The translations under genes were made by a program, and so were the position numbers. A stretch of DNA of 64,000 bases, from contig NZ_JBGOSE010000004.1 in assembly GCF_041538045.1 (NCBI RefSeq), positions 124,001 through 188,000 of the forward strand. The letters are read 5' to 3'. The notes beneath the pieces are model-generated. The model did no database searches and was not told the DNA's origin. It saw only the letters and a list, made by a program, of their open reading frames with translations. Below are positions 51,116-60,976 of this stretch, piece by piece; positions within the stretch are counted from its first letter, which is position 1; each line of letters opens with the position of its first letter. This DNA comes from Aliiglaciecola sp041538045 (GTDB taxonomy: Bacteria > Pseudomonadota > Gammaproteobacteria > Enterobacterales > Alteromonadaceae).

Positions 51116-51745
51116 ATGGCCGTCCATGAAATTAAACACCCATTGATTTTACATAAAATAGGCTTGATGCGAGCTAATGGTATTAGCAGTAAAGATTTCC
51201 GTGAACTGGCTAGCGAAGTTGGTAATCTGCTGACCTATGAAGCGACACGAGATTTACAAACCGAACAAGTGACTATTCCTGGTTGGACGGGAGAGCCAAT
51301 TGAAGTGGCAAAAATCAAGGGTAAGAAGATTACGGTGGTACCCATTTTACGGGCTGGATTAGGCATGTTGGATGGTGTGTTGCAATTAATTCCAAACGCT
51401 AAAATAAGTGTCGTTGGGCTCTATCGCAACGAAGAAACCCTCGAGCCTGTGGCTTATTTCGACAAAGTAGTTAAAGATGTTGATTTACGTACTGCACTGA
51501 TTGTTGATCCTATGTTGGCAACTGGTGGAACGTTAATTGCCACCATTGACCTGTTAAAGCAGAAACAATGTAAAAAAATACTTGGCCTTTTTTTAGTCGC
51601 CGCGCCAGAGGGAATTGCTGAGGTCGTTAAAAAACATCCTGATGTTGATATTTATGTGGCGGCTATTGATGACAAGCTAGATCACCGAGGTTATATATTG
51701 CCAGGGCTAGGTGATGCTGGAGATAAAATATTTGGCACACGTTGA
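51116..51745 (+). CDS. upp: Uracil phosphoribosyltransferase
   Basis: 209 residues. VHEIKHPLILHKIGLMR, VPILRAGLGMLDGVL, the PRPP loop LIVDPMLATGGTLIATI and the uracil-binding end YILPGLGDAGDKIFGTR are intact. Salvages uracil to UMP. Probably co-transcribed with acpH. Confidence 0.97.
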   Translation: MAVHEIKHPLILHKIGLMRANGISSKDFRELASEVGNLLTYEATRDLQTEQVTIPGWTGEPIEVAKIKGKKITVVPILRAGLGMLDGVLQLIPNAKISVVGLYRNEETLEPVAYFDKVVKDVDLRTALIVDPMLATGGTLIATIDLLKQKQCKKILGLFLVAAPEGIAEVVKKHPDVDIYVAAIDDKLDHRGYILPGLGDAGDKIFGTR

Positions 51746-51905
51746 TATTAGTGATTTTGCCTAGGGTTTGGTTAAATACATTGTTCGCCGATTTAAGAGT
51801 AATATATAAAAGAGTTGGTAAGCGAGCTATATTGAGTAATAATTAAATTTTGCACATTTAGTTTATTTATTCAACATGCTTGGCTAGAACGAGTATAACC
51901 TCGGA

Positions 51906-54900
51906 GTGTTACCAACTTTGCTTGAAAATTTCAAAAATAGCGTTGTTTTTTATGGATTGAGTTATATCTATCGGTTTTGTAGCGCTATTTCTATTGCTTG
52001 TTTTTCAATTCTGTGGGGATTTCATGTTTCTGCAGCGCCGCTAATTAGCGAACCCAAGTTTGTGCAGTTATCTACTGTGCAAGGATTGTCACAAGATACA
52101 ATTAATGACTTACTTATCGATTCCAGCGGATTTTTATGGGTAGCAACTCGGGCTGGTCTGAATCGATTTGATGGTTATCGTGTGCAGCATTTTGATGGCA
52201 ATGAAATGCAACTGGCCGATATTTCCATTGAAATTATTTTTGAAGACAACAATCAAAACATTTGGCTAGGCACACGTCGTTCAGGTCTTTTTAAGATTGA
52301 GACCAAAACCGGAGAAACGACCCTTATTGAACATTTCGCCGTCGGCGGCAGTACTTGGTCGGATAGCGTCACAAGTATCAGTCAATTGCCAAATAACCAA
52401 ATTATTGTAAGCACGGAGCGAAGTGTTTATATCGTTAGCCCTGATTTGGGCAAAGCTTCACTGTTATATCAACTGCCTAAACACAAACAAGTGGTTGAGT
52501 TTAAAATCAACGCTACCCTCTTCTTAGGGGATAAACTGTTAATTGGCCGAGGTGATGGGTTATTTGAGGTTGATTTAGAAAGCGGCAAAGAACGTCAAAT
52601 TGAACTACTAGGGCAGCAAAACCAGGAACCCATCAGCGAATTGTTTTTAGCCAGCGATAACGTTATTTGGATTGGCAGTAAGATAGGCCTGTTTTGCATC
52701 ACCCTGAATCAGAATAATCAATTTGATCTGGTTGATCATGCGTTGAGTATTCCAATTTTAGATATATATGAAACGAGCTATGGCAGTTTATACATAGGCT
52801 CGCAAGAAGGTCTATTTAGTTACGATCCTTCTTCGGAACAGCTTCAAGACTATTTAAATCCCTCCGATAGTCGGCTTTACATAACATCAGACGATGTAAC
52901 CGCAATTGATGTAGATAGTAAAGGTAACCTGTGGTTGGGTTCCGCGTTTGACGGTGTATTGTATTGGTCAACACAAAGCACGAAATTCGAAAACGTTCGT
53001 CAAAATAAAGACGATGAGATCCAGTTAAGTAGCAACAGTGTGAAGTCTTTCGCCCAGTTCAATGATGATGGTTTGTGGATCGGCACGAGTAATGGCCTGA
53101 ATTATTATGACCTTAAACAACATGAGTTGCGCGGCCATTGGTTTACTAAAGATATAGTCGGGGCCAAACGAGCTCGAATTCGAGATATAGAAACTTACGG
53201 TGACAACACCTTATTGTTAAATACCGATGGTGGCCTGTGGTCTTTTGACACTACTACCAATACTTATGCTCTGGCAGCGAGCGTTGATTCAAAAGTTGCC
53301 CAATTACTGAGTAGCAGGCTAGACAGTTTTGCCAAAGGTAATAACGGCTTTTACTGGTTCAGTAACTTGGAAAGCTTCTACAAATATGACGCACAAACTG
53401 GTGTCGTGTCTGAAGTCGAAACGTTAAATAAACAAATTGATGCCAGCGCGTCATACGGATTTCTGGGGCGAAGCCGTGTTTACAAAGATCTATTATGGAT
53501 AGCAGAACGAGAGCAATTATGGGCTTACAACACGAAAACCGATAGCTTGCAAAGTGTCCATCGACTCGAGCGTGCCAGCATGGGACAACCTGTTTACCCT
53601 GAGAGTGTCGTTGAAGACAACAATGGGACCCTATGGATTGCGTATCCGGGAGCGGGTTTAGTGGGACTTGATGCGACCATTTATACCCCGAAATATGGCT
53701 TCGACAAGCAGAACTTGCTGCCGAGTAATATGATTTATGGGATCAACCAAGATGCAAATGGCTTTATCTGGATGAGCTCTCATGCAGGTTTATTGAAATT
53801 CGACCCTGCAGGCCCTTATTTACAACAATATGGGATTTCTCAGGGACTAGACGGAAAAGAGTTCAATGGTTTATCGCATATCGTTTTACAGGATGGACGT
53901 TTGGTCTATGGCTCACAAAAGGGGCTGAGCATATTTGATCCATCATCTTTTGAAACTGATGATGGCGTACCACCCCAAGTAAAAATAACGTCCATTAAAC
54001 TCAGTTCCAGTACACTCAAAATGCCATTGGTCAATTTGGACAAAAGAGTGGTGTTACTTGATCACAAAGATGCCGGTTTGACTATCGAATTCTCTACACT
54101 TGCATTTGAACATCAAAATACCATTCAATACCAATACAGGCTTGATGGAACCGACAGTTATATTTATCCGGCAACAACGGATTCGCAGGTTACTTTCCCC
54201 AAATTAGATCCGGGGGAGTATGTGTTTTCAGCCATTTCTTTTGACCCTATGACGGGAGTGAAAAGTCCACCTGCTTCAGTCCATATCTTTGTTAAATATT
54301 CACCTTGGTTATCGCCTGCAGCTTATACTATTTACATTTTTATATTTGTGTCTTTGGTGCTGTTTTGGTGGTATCGACGAGATATACAAAATAATCAGGT
54401 GATGTCGGCACATGCTCAAGCTTTGCAGAGTAAAAATCGACTAACCTTAGCGTTAAGTGCGAGTAACAGTAATGTGTGGGAGTGGCGCTCGGATAGTAAC
54501 GAGTTTTACGCACCTAGAGTTTCCGAAGAATTAGATTATCAGTCTGACGATAACTTACTTAGCTTTGATGCGCACATGGATCTCATCCATGAAGATGATA
54601 AAGCTTTATTTAAGTCTAATTGGCAGGCTTTTATCGATAAAAATAGCCACGGTTTAGACGTAACTTATCGATTACGTTCGCGTACGGGGGATTGGTTTTG
54701 GTACCGTGATGTGGGTAATGAAGTAGTAGATGAAACTGGGCTAGAAAGTGTTGTCGCAGGTACCTACAGCAATGTGACTGAAACCGTGGCAGATCGAGAA
54801 AAAGTCAGGTTATTTGGTGAGGCTTTCAAGCATACACGAGACTGGGTCGTCATTTTCAATACAGATCTGGTACCAGTAGCGGTAAATACTGCTTGTTGTG

Positions 54901-56474
54901 AGGCATTTGGGATTAATGAGAATGGTGATTTAAAGAGCCAATTAACTCGTTTATTTAAATTGAATGCTGATTATCCTCCTCGATTCTGGAAGAAACTATC
55001 CGAATTGAGCGTGACAGGGCACTGGAAAGGAGAAGAGCAGCTAGATATTCACAATGATAAAGTCTTAAATGTACTCATTAATATGACTTCCATTGCTAGT
55101 ATGCGGGCTCAGGGGGAAATAGATTATTATCTAATGATTATGTCGGACATTAGTGAACAAAAAGAAGCAGAGAACGAACTGCGTCGACTGGCTAATTTTG
55201 ATGGTCTGACTGATCTCCCCAATCGCACTTTACTACTCGACAGGATTAAACACGGGATTGATCACGCTTCCCGACACAAGTCTAAATTGGCCGTGTTTTT
55301 TATCGATTTAGATCGCTTTAAACAAGTTAATGACAGCCTAGGGCATAAAGCGGGAGATGAATTACTCAAAGTCGTCGCCCAGCGCCTGACCAACCTATTG
55401 AGAAAAGATGATACTGTTGCGCGCTTAGGCGGAGATGAATTTGTTGTAATGGTAGAGGAAGTTAAACATCCTGATCGTTTAAGTATCTTGGCTGAGCAAC
55501 TTATTGAGATCCTTGAAGCGCCTATCCAACTGGGGAACCAAACCGTCAGCGTATCTTCAAGTGTGGGTATAGCGATTTATCCTGGTGATGCCGATACGCC
55601 AGAAGAGTTGTTGAGAAATGCTGATTTGGCAATGTATCACGCCAAAGAACAAGGTCGTAGTGATTTTCAATATTTCACTCAACATATGAATGAAAAAGCC
55701 CAAGACCGTTTGTTAATGGAAAATCGCCTCAAGAAGGCCCATCAAAGCAAAGCGTTTATTAATTATTACCAACCAATTGTCAATACTAAAACAGGGTTAG
55801 TGGGCGGATTTGAATTACTGATGCGCTGGCCTGATACCAATGGCATGGTGCCACCAGAGCAATTTATACCCGTTGCCGAAGAATTAGGTTTAATTGAAAA
55901 CATGACGTGGGATGCATTAGAGCGGGCCATGCCAGTATTGAGTGAATGGCAAACTAGAGAGCGGGAAGTGTATTTATCCGTTAATCTTTCAGCACGACAT
56001 TTTGAACGTCAAATCTCAATTGATCATATCGTGTTGCTGTTAGAACAACACGGTTTGCCTGTATCAGCCTTAAGGTTTGAAATTACTGAAAGTGCTTTGA
56101 TGCGAGATTATGAACGCGCGCTCCATTATATGGAGTCCATGCGCCAACGTGGATTTACCATTGCTTTAGATGACTTTGGTACGGGTTATTCATCACTCAA
56201 ATATCTAAAAGAGTTTCCTATTCAAGTGCTTAAAGTTGATAAAAGTTTTGTTGATGATATTGGTAAAGATAAAAGTAACGAAGCTTTAGTGTTAACAACT
56301 CTGCGTATGGCTGAAAGCCTTGGAATGTATTGTGTTGCTGAAGGTATTGAGGAACAAGTGCAAATTGATTTCTTCAAACAGCATGGTTGCAACCACCTGC
56401 AAGGCTATTTTTATTCTAAGCCCGTGCCAGAAGAGCAAACCGCAGCATTAATTGCGAAAAGTTGGCTGCTATAA
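51906..56474 (+). CDS. Membrane sensor with two-component-type propellers, PAS, GGDEF and EAL domains
   Basis: 1522 residues from a GTG; TTG codons at 51918 and 51957 are other possible starts. Signal/anchor near residues 18-42; fourteen or so Reg_prop repeats (for example GLSQDTINDLLIDSSGFLWVATRAGLNRFDG) to about residue 700; a Y_Y_Y domain (about 720-795); a membrane helix (803-822); two PAS-like domains (about 848-1088); GGDEF domain with intact GGDEF near 1174 and the inhibitory RKDD site just before; EAL domain with FELLMRW near 1301, DDFGTGYSS and AEGIEE. Both cyclase and phosphodiesterase motifs are complete, so it could make or break cyclic-di-GMP in response to an extracellular ligand. 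Confidence 0.92.
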   Translation: MLPTLLENFKNSVVFYGLSYIYRFCSAISIACFSILWGFHVSAAPLISEPKFVQLSTVQGLSQDTINDLLIDSSGFLWVATRAGLNRFDGYRVQHFDGNEMQLADISIEIIFEDNNQNIWLGTRRSGLFKIETKTGETTLIEHFAVGGSTWSDSVTSISQLPNNQIIVSTERSVYIVSPDLGKASLLYQLPKHKQVVEFKINATLFLGDKLLIGRGDGLFEVDLESGKERQIELLGQQNQEPISELFLASDNVIWIGSKIGLFCITLNQNNQFDLVDHALSIPILDIYETSYGSLYIGSQEGLFSYDPSSEQLQDYLNPSDSRLYITSDDVTAIDVDSKGNLWLGSAFDGVLYWSTQSTKFENVRQNKDDEIQLSSNSVKSFAQFNDDGLWIGTSNGLNYYDLKQHELRGHWFTKDIVGAKRARIRDIETYGDNTLLLNTDGGLWSFDTTTNTYALAASVDSKVAQLLSSRLDSFAKGNNGFYWFSNLESFYKYDAQTGVVSEVETLNKQIDASASYGFLGRSRVYKDLLWIAEREQLWAYNTKTDSLQSVHRLERASMGQPVYPESVVEDNNGTLWIAYPGAGLVGLDATIYTPKYGFDKQNLLPSNMIYGINQDANGFIWMSSHAGLLKFDPAGPYLQQYGISQGLDGKEFNGLSHIVLQDGRLVYGSQKGLSIFDPSSFETDDGVPPQVKITSIKLSSSTLKMPLVNLDKRVVLLDHKDAGLTIEFSTLAFEHQNTIQYQYRLDGTDSYIYPATTDSQVTFPKLDPGEYVFSAISFDPMTGVKSPPASVHIFVKYSPWLSPAAYTIYIFIFVSLVLFWWYRRDIQNNQVMSAHAQALQSKNRLTLALSASNSNVWEWRSDSNEFYAPRVSEELDYQSDDNLLSFDAHMDLIHEDDKALFKSNWQAFIDKNSHGLDVTYRLRSRTGDWFWYRDVGNEVVDETGLESVVAGTYSNVTETVADREKVRLFGEAFKHTRDWVVIFNTDLVPVAVNTACCEAFGINENGDLKSQLTRLFKLNADYPPRFWKKLSELSVTGHWKGEEQLDIHNDKVLNVLINMTSIASMRAQGEIDYYLMIMSDISEQKEAENELRRLANFDGLTDLPNRTLLLDRIKHGIDHASRHKSKLAVFFIDLDRFKQVNDSLGHKAGDELLKVVAQRLTNLLRKDDTVARLGGDEFVVMVEEVKHPDRLSILAEQLIEILEAPIQLGNQTVSVSSSVGIAIYPGDADTPEELLRNADLAMYHAKEQGRSDFQYFTQHMNEKAQDRLLMENRLKKAHQSKAFINYYQPIVNTKTGLVGGFELLMRWPDTNGMVPPEQFIPVAEELGLIENMTWDALERAMPVLSEWQTREREVYLSVNLSARHFERQISIDHIVLLLEQHGLPVSALRFEITESALMRDYERALHYMESMRQRGFTIALDDFGTGYSSLKYLKEFPIQVLKVDKSFVDDIGKDKSNEALVLTTLRMAESLGMYCVAEGIEEQVQIDFFKQHGCNHLQGYFYSKPVPEEQTAALIAKSWLL

Positions 56475-56521
56475 AGGAAATTAATTGTTCATCATTGTGA
56501 TTTAGGGTTTCCAACACATGC

Positions 56522-56549
56522 AACAGGCAATGTTCCGAATTTGCCTGTT
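56522..56549. terminator. Possible terminator between the GGDEF/EAL gene and dsbD
   Basis: AACAGGCAA and TTGCCTGTT form a 9-bp stem with a 10-base loop between the two convergent genes; the T-run is short (TTTAAAAG), so efficiency is uncertain. Confidence 0.45.
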
Positions 56550-56640
56550 TAAAAGCAGTTATAATGAATACGCAGTTAAGGATTAACGTCAGTTTCTTGC
56601 TATCTAAATCCAAGCTGACTTAGCACTGCCTTAAAGCTCC

Positions 56641-58464
56641 CTAATTAAATATCTGATTCACATGGTTAGCAAAAGGGCTAGCTTTCATAAACCCAGTTAC
56701 CCTGACAGAAGACAATTCCTTACCTTGCTCGTCAAAAAATAGAATAGTGGGCAATCCTAATATGTCGAACGCTTCTTGAAATTCAATGTTAGTGGCGGTG
56801 TTGTCAGTAAGATCTATCTGCATCCATACAGTATCAGAAAGGGCATCCATTACTTGCGGATCTGGAAAGGTATATTTTTCGAATTCTTTACAGGCCACAC
56901 ACCAGTCGGCATATAAATCCACCATTACGGTTTTGCCTTGTGCATTGGCTGCACTGAGCTTTTCCTCAAAGTCCTGTAAGTTCTTCACCAATAAGAATGT
57001 GGGGTGAGCACTGACATCGGCCTTTGACGATGATGTATCAGCTAAATGGGTTTGATACTGTGACTGTTTAAACTGATGATAACCATATAACACTGAGCCT
57101 ATTAATCCGGCAAAAATAATTAAACTGCGTATTCCTTTCCACAACGTGGTGGGGGTATTTATATTCATCACGTAGAAATAGGTAAACGCAATCAGGCCTA
57201 GCGCAGACCAAATATACTCAATCCAAATATTGCTCACTAAACGCTCCAAGAAGGTTAGTGCAACCACTAGCATCATAAAGCCGAAGGCAACCTTAACTAC
57301 ATTCATCCAGTTGCCTGCTTTGGGCAGTAATTTACCACCTGTAATACCAAATAAGATTAGCGGAATGCCCATGCCAATACTCAATGTATATAAGGCAAAG
57401 AAACCTAGAAGTTGATCACCTTGTTCGGCAATGTATAACAAAATGCCAGTCAAAGGTGCTGTAGTACAAGGAGATGCCACTAATCCGGATATAATGCCCA
57501 TAATAAAGGCACCAATAAAACTGCCACTTTTTTGCTTGTTACTTAATCCGTTTAACTTTTCCTGCCATTTAGATGGCAATTGCAACTCATATGCGCCGAA
57601 CATCACTAAGGCAAGGGACACAAAAATCACAATTAAAACCCCTAAAATATATGGGTTTTGCAAGTAAGCCGTAAATTGAGCTCCCGCTGAAGCAATGACT
57701 AATCCTAATATGGAATAGGTAATTGCCATGCCCTGCACAAATATGAAAGATAAGCTAAAGGCCTTAGAGGTACTGATTGATTTACCTTGGCCTATCACTA
57801 TGCTGGACAAAATGGGATACATAGGAAATACACAGGGAGTAAAGGCTAAACCTATGCCTAATAATAGAAAGGCTGCTAATTTAAGAATTAGTATTTGCTC
57901 ACCTTTGAGTAAATTAGCTAGCTCGAACTGTTGTGACACCGGTGCTGAATCGGTAACTTGGTTTGCATCCTTTGGTTGCTCTGCTTCAGTAACTTGCTTA
58001 GGGGGGGATGTATTACGTACTTCGTCTAAATACACCACTTGTACCGTTGGTGGGTAACATAAACCAGCGTCAGCGCAGCCTTGATATTGCAGTTTCACTA
58101 CTGCGTCTTTTTCTGAGCTTAGAACGGTGTAGTGAATTTCAACTTGATCATAGAAAACAGGTTGAGGCTCATCAAAAAACTCGTCTTCTTTGATGATTGC
58201 TTCGGGATATATGGGTTGACTAATCTCGCCATTTTTTACGACAGTCTTAAATTGGTTTTTGTATAAGTAGTATCCCTCTGCGATGGTGAAACGCAAAAGT
58301 AGCTGATCATTTTTCTGATCAAAATCAAATTGAAATGCCTGCTCAACGGGTAAAAATTCCGGTTCATCGGCAAACAAATCATCAAAAGCTAAATTGCTTT
58401 GAGCCAAACTTGCCCAAGAGAATAATACAAATACAGTTAACGATATAAGACGTCTAAAATTCAT
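56641..58464 (-). CDS. dsbD: Thiol:disulfide interchange protein DsbD
   Basis: 607 residues. Signal peptide, periplasmic alpha domain with the redox pair in GCADAGLCYPP (about residue 130), eight-helix membrane domain with TPCVFPMYPILSS and SGLVASPCTTAPLTG, and C-terminal thioredoxin domain with DLYADWCVACKEFEKYTF (CVAC near 524). It passes electrons from cytoplasmic thioredoxin to DsbC, CcmG and TlpA-like proteins. It overlaps cutA by 4 bp. A QseB/PmrA-type box with a -10 lies inside cutA, 75-107 bp before its ATG. Confidence 0.96.
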   Translation of the reverse strand: MNFRRLISLTVFVLFSWASLAQSNLAFDDLFADEPEFLPVEQAFQFDFDQKNDQLLLRFTIAEGYYLYKNQFKTVVKNGEISQPIYPEAIIKEDEFFDEPQPVFYDQVEIHYTVLSSEKDAVVKLQYQGCADAGLCYPPTVQVVYLDEVRNTSPPKQVTEAEQPKDANQVTDSAPVSQQFELANLLKGEQILILKLAAFLLLGIGLAFTPCVFPMYPILSSIVIGQGKSISTSKAFSLSFIFVQGMAITYSILGLVIASAGAQFTAYLQNPYILGVLIVIFVSLALVMFGAYELQLPSKWQEKLNGLSNKQKSGSFIGAFIMGIISGLVASPCTTAPLTGILLYIAEQGDQLLGFFALYTLSIGMGIPLILFGITGGKLLPKAGNWMNVVKVAFGFMMLVVALTFLERLVSNIWIEYIWSALGLIAFTYFYVMNINTPTTLWKGIRSLIIFAGLIGSVLYGYHQFKQSQYQTHLADTSSSKADVSAHPTFLLVKNLQDFEEKLSAANAQGKTVMVDLYADWCVACKEFEKYTFPDPQVMDALSDTVWMQIDLTDNTATNIEFQEAFDILGLPTILFFDEQGKELSSVRVTGFMKASPFANHVNQIFN

Positions 58465-58781
58465 GTAAGGCTACTTTTAATCCAATTTAAATATGCGTCG
58501 CTGGCGGAGGCACTATCAATAATTACCCATTGAGGAACATCATATGGATGCATGCTTAAGGTTAACTTAAATGCGTCTTCTACCTTATTCGACATGGTTT
58601 TAATAATTAAGTGCATTTCGGAGTCGGTGACGACCTCATCTTCCCAATGGTAGAACGATGATATCGGCTGAGATATCTGCACACAAGCAGCGAGCTTAAG
58701 GTTTACCAACTCACTTGCTATTTTTTCGGCTTGCTTCTTAGTCGGACAAGTCGTTAATACTATACAAAATTGTGAACTCAT
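58461..58781 (-). CDS. cutA: Divalent cation tolerance protein CutA
   Basis: 106 residues. CIVLTTCPTKKQAEKIASELVNLKLAACVQI and SFYHWEDEVVTDSEMHLIIKT plus the HPYDVPQWVII end are classic CutA. Trimeric, PII-like fold; linked to copper tolerance in E. coli, where it is also encoded with dsbD. ATGA overlap with dsbD. Confidence 0.95.
   Translation of the reverse strand: MSSQFCIVLTTCPTKKQAEKIASELVNLKLAACVQISQPISSFYHWEDEVVTDSEMHLIIKTMSNKVEDAFKLTLSMHPYDVPQWVIIDSASASDAYLNWIKSSLT
58539..58571 (-). promoter_or_regulatory. QseB/PmrA-type box and -10 inside cutA, upstream of dsbD
   Basis: Minus strand: TTTAAG-TTAAC-CTTAAG (58555-58571), 10 bp, then TATGAT (58539-58544). The spacing is exactly that of the two boxes at 42058-42090 and 46040-46072. 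It would give dsbD its own promoter with a leader of about 68 nt. Being in coding sequence, chance is a real alternative. Confidence 0.5.
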
Positions 58782-58955
58782 TAATATACCTTTTGTACTC
58801 TGGCCATAATTGACCTTAATAATAAAAGATATCTTTCAAAAGATAGAGATTGGATCTATTCGCACTGTATAGAATTTTATACTTGCTCCTTTGTAAAATA
58901 GTCTTGTGAAATTGCAAATTGTCCCCAGATTACTTGTTTGACCGAGGAGCATAAT

Positions 58956-59486
58956 GTGTTTGGTAAATTGTTTATTTTGTTCGCTATCTTACCCATTGCT
59001 GAGATTGCGTTGTTAGTGAATATTGGCGAGCAAATTGGTGGTTGGAATACAGTTGCTATCGTTATTGTTACTGCAATCATCGGAGCTTATTTTGTGCGAC
59101 AGCAGGGGATTGCAACTTTGATGCAAGCACAATCAAAAATGCAATCAGGTGTTATGCCCGGACAGGAGGTGGCCGAAGGTCTTTTGCTGGTGTTGGCTGG
59201 AGTGCTATTGGTGACGCCAGGTTTTATTACTGATGGATTGGGCTTTTTACTGTCACTGCCCATAAGCCGTCCATTTATTGCGAAAAGCTTACTTAAGCAA
59301 CTCGCTGTTAACGTTGTAGCGGATCAACCTGGCCAAGGACAACATACTTATTCTCATACCACTTACTCTGAAACTACATACTCTCAACGGGGAAATCAGC
59401 AAGATGGTGATATTATCGAGGGAGAGTATGTTGATAAAGATGAGGTTGAGAAACGGCCTAAAATTGACTCACCATCAGACCATTAA
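58956..59486 (+). CDS. fxsA: FxsA family membrane protein
   Basis: 176 residues from the GTG at 58956, which has GAGGAG at 58944-58949; an upstream TTG in frame is less likely. Four hydrophobic segments: KLFILFAILPIAEIALLV, TVAIVIVTAIIGAYFV, GLLLVLAGVLLVTPGFITDGLGFLL and the end of the latter. PGFITDGLG matches the FxsA family, named for suppression of phage exclusion by F plasmid when overproduced. The hydrophilic tail is rich in Thr, Tyr and Glu. Confidence 0.88.
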   Translation: MFGKLFILFAILPIAEIALLVNIGEQIGGWNTVAIVIVTAIIGAYFVRQQGIATLMQAQSKMQSGVMPGQEVAEGLLLVLAGVLLVTPGFITDGLGFLLSLPISRPFIAKSLLKQLAVNVVADQPGQGQHTYSHTTYSETTYSQRGNQQDGDIIEGEYVDKDEVEKRPKIDSPSDH

Positions 59487-59504
59487 TCTCTATAGGTTAT
59501 TGGA

Positions 59505-60074
59505 TTAATCTTGTTTTGCTTTAACCCCGCCGGTTAAAGCAACTCGCATAGCCTCTTCTACGCCAATGTCTAACTTAGTAATTTGCTGACGTTTTACATA
59601 TAAGGTGTAACCCCCTATTTGATAGCTCAGGGGAATGTAAACTCCCACTTTATCCTCATCTTGGAAAATTTCGAGGGCAACTTGGTCGGCTGTGATAAAA
59701 CCAATCAAGTGCATATCGGGTTTAATTTCCACTGATACAACGGCTTTAGAGTTTTCTTTATCGTTGATTTGGAATACGGTTAAAGTATCTCTTATTGCGC
59801 CATATACCGATTTAACCAGTGGAATTTTTTCAACTTGTCGATTTGCTGTTGATACAATCCAACGGACAAAAAATACATTCACTAACAGACCTGTAAGGAG
59901 AATAAGCGCGCAGGCGGTTAAAATTCCCATGCCAGGAAAGTAAAATGCTTGAGAAACGTATGGAAACAGCAGCGCTTCTGCTCCTGACATAAACCAATAA
60001 ATAAAATACAGGGTCAATGATAAGGGTAAAATCGCGGCTAGCCCCTGAAAGGATAAAGACAATAGCTTTTTCAT
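59505..60074 (-). CDS. DUF502 family membrane protein
   Basis: 189 residues; two N-terminal membrane helices (about 8-28 and 52-72) and a soluble domain. KIPLVKSVYGAIRDTLTVF and VGVYIPLSYQIGGYTLYVKRQQITKLDIGVEEAMRVALTGGV match the DUF502 family. Function unknown. Convergent with fxsA and divergent from ppiC. Confidence 0.88.
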   Translation of the reverse strand: MKKLLSLSFQGLAAILPLSLTLYFIYWFMSGAEALLFPYVSQAFYFPGMGILTACALILLTGLLVNVFFVRWIVSTANRQVEKIPLVKSVYGAIRDTLTVFQINDKENSKAVVSVEIKPDMHLIGFITADQVALEIFQDEDKVGVYIPLSYQIGGYTLYVKRQQITKLDIGVEEAMRVALTGGVKAKQD

Positions 60075-60156
60075 TAATTAACAACTTATGTAGTAACGAA
60101 ATCGAGGCTATAATGACAGAGCTTCGAGCAACTGGCGAGATCTTAAGGATGAAAAA

Positions 60157-60432
60157 ATGAAAGCAGGCGTATGTCACATATTAGTCAAAGATAAACAACA
60201 AGCCGAAGAGTTGAAACGTCAACTTGCAAAAGGGGCAAATTTCCAACAACTCGCTAAAAAACATTCTCAATGCCCTTCGGCTAAAAAAGGCGGAGATTTG
60301 GGAGAAGTGAAACCCGGTCAAATGGTAAAGGCATTCGATAATGTGGTGTTTAAGAAGCCAGTTTTAACTATTTATGGCCCTGTTAAAACGCAATTTGGTT
60401 TCCATCTGATTAAAACCCTATATCGCTCATAA
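60157..60432 (+). CDS. ppiC: Parvulin-type peptidyl-prolyl isomerase
   Basis: 91 residues, a stand-alone rotamase domain with no signal peptide, hence cytoplasmic: CHILVKDKQQAEELKRQL, FQQLAKKHSQCPSAKKGGDLGEV and KTQFGFHLIKTLYRS are the family's conserved blocks. Catalyses prolyl cis-trans isomerisation during folding. Its location before groES-groEL is in keeping with a folding role, but it has its own transcription unit. Confidence 0.94.
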   Translation: MKAGVCHILVKDKQQAEELKRQLAKGANFQQLAKKHSQCPSAKKGGDLGEVKPGQMVKAFDNVVFKKPVLTIYGPVKTQFGFHLIKTLYRS

Positions 60433-60516
60433 TCGCTACAATTTTCCCAATTCCTACAAAAACGGCAAATAAAAAACGAAAATCATCCTAAAAATAGATT
60501 TTTTTTAACATAAACC

Positions 60517-60544
60517 CTTGAAGTCAGTAAGGCTATCCCCATCT
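60517..60544 (+). promoter_or_regulatory. Sigma-32 heat-shock promoter of groES-groEL
   Basis: CTTGAA at 60517-60522, 14-bp spacer and CCCCATCT at 60537-60544, matching CTTGAAA-N11-15-CCCCATNT. It lies about 100 bp upstream of the groES ATG. No CIRCE element is visible. Confidence 0.9.
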
Positions 60545-60646
60545 TTCCTCGCAGACACTCATTCGAGTTGAGGTGAAAGCCGCAACTCAATCCCCCGATG
60601 TTCGGGAACTTTAACTTTAATATTGGAATTTTCAGGAGATTTGAAA

Positions 60647-60937
60647 ATGGCAATCCGTCCTTTACACGATCGCGTTATCGTTAAACGCCAAGAGCAAGAA
60701 AGTAAATCTGCTGGTGGCATCGTGCTAACTGGCTCTGCGGCCGAAAAATCAACTCGTGGCGAAATTGTTGCAGTTGGAAATGGTCGACTTTTAGATAATG
60801 GTGAAGTAAAAGCGCTTGACGTTAAAATTGGCGACGTCGTAATTTTTAATGATGGATATGGTGTTAAAACCGAAAAACTAGATGGCGAAGAAGTGCTTAT
60901 CATGAGCGAAGGCGACATCCTAGCGGTTGTTGAATAA
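60647..60937 (+). CDS. groS: Co-chaperonin GroES
   Basis: 96 residues from ATG 60647, after AGGAGAT. MAIRPLHDRVIVKRQEQESKSAGGIVLTGSAAEKSTRGEI, then the KIGDVVIFNDGYGVKTEK and EGDILAVVE blocks; the mobile loop is included. Heptameric lid of GroEL. Co-transcribed with groL from the sigma-32 promoter. Confidence 0.98.
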   Translation: MAIRPLHDRVIVKRQEQESKSAGGIVLTGSAAEKSTRGEIVAVGNGRLLDNGEVKALDVKIGDVVIFNDGYGVKTEKLDGEEVLIMSEGDILAVVE

Positions 60938-60976
60938 CAGCATAATCAATAAGATAGAATTAAGAGGAAATTAAAC

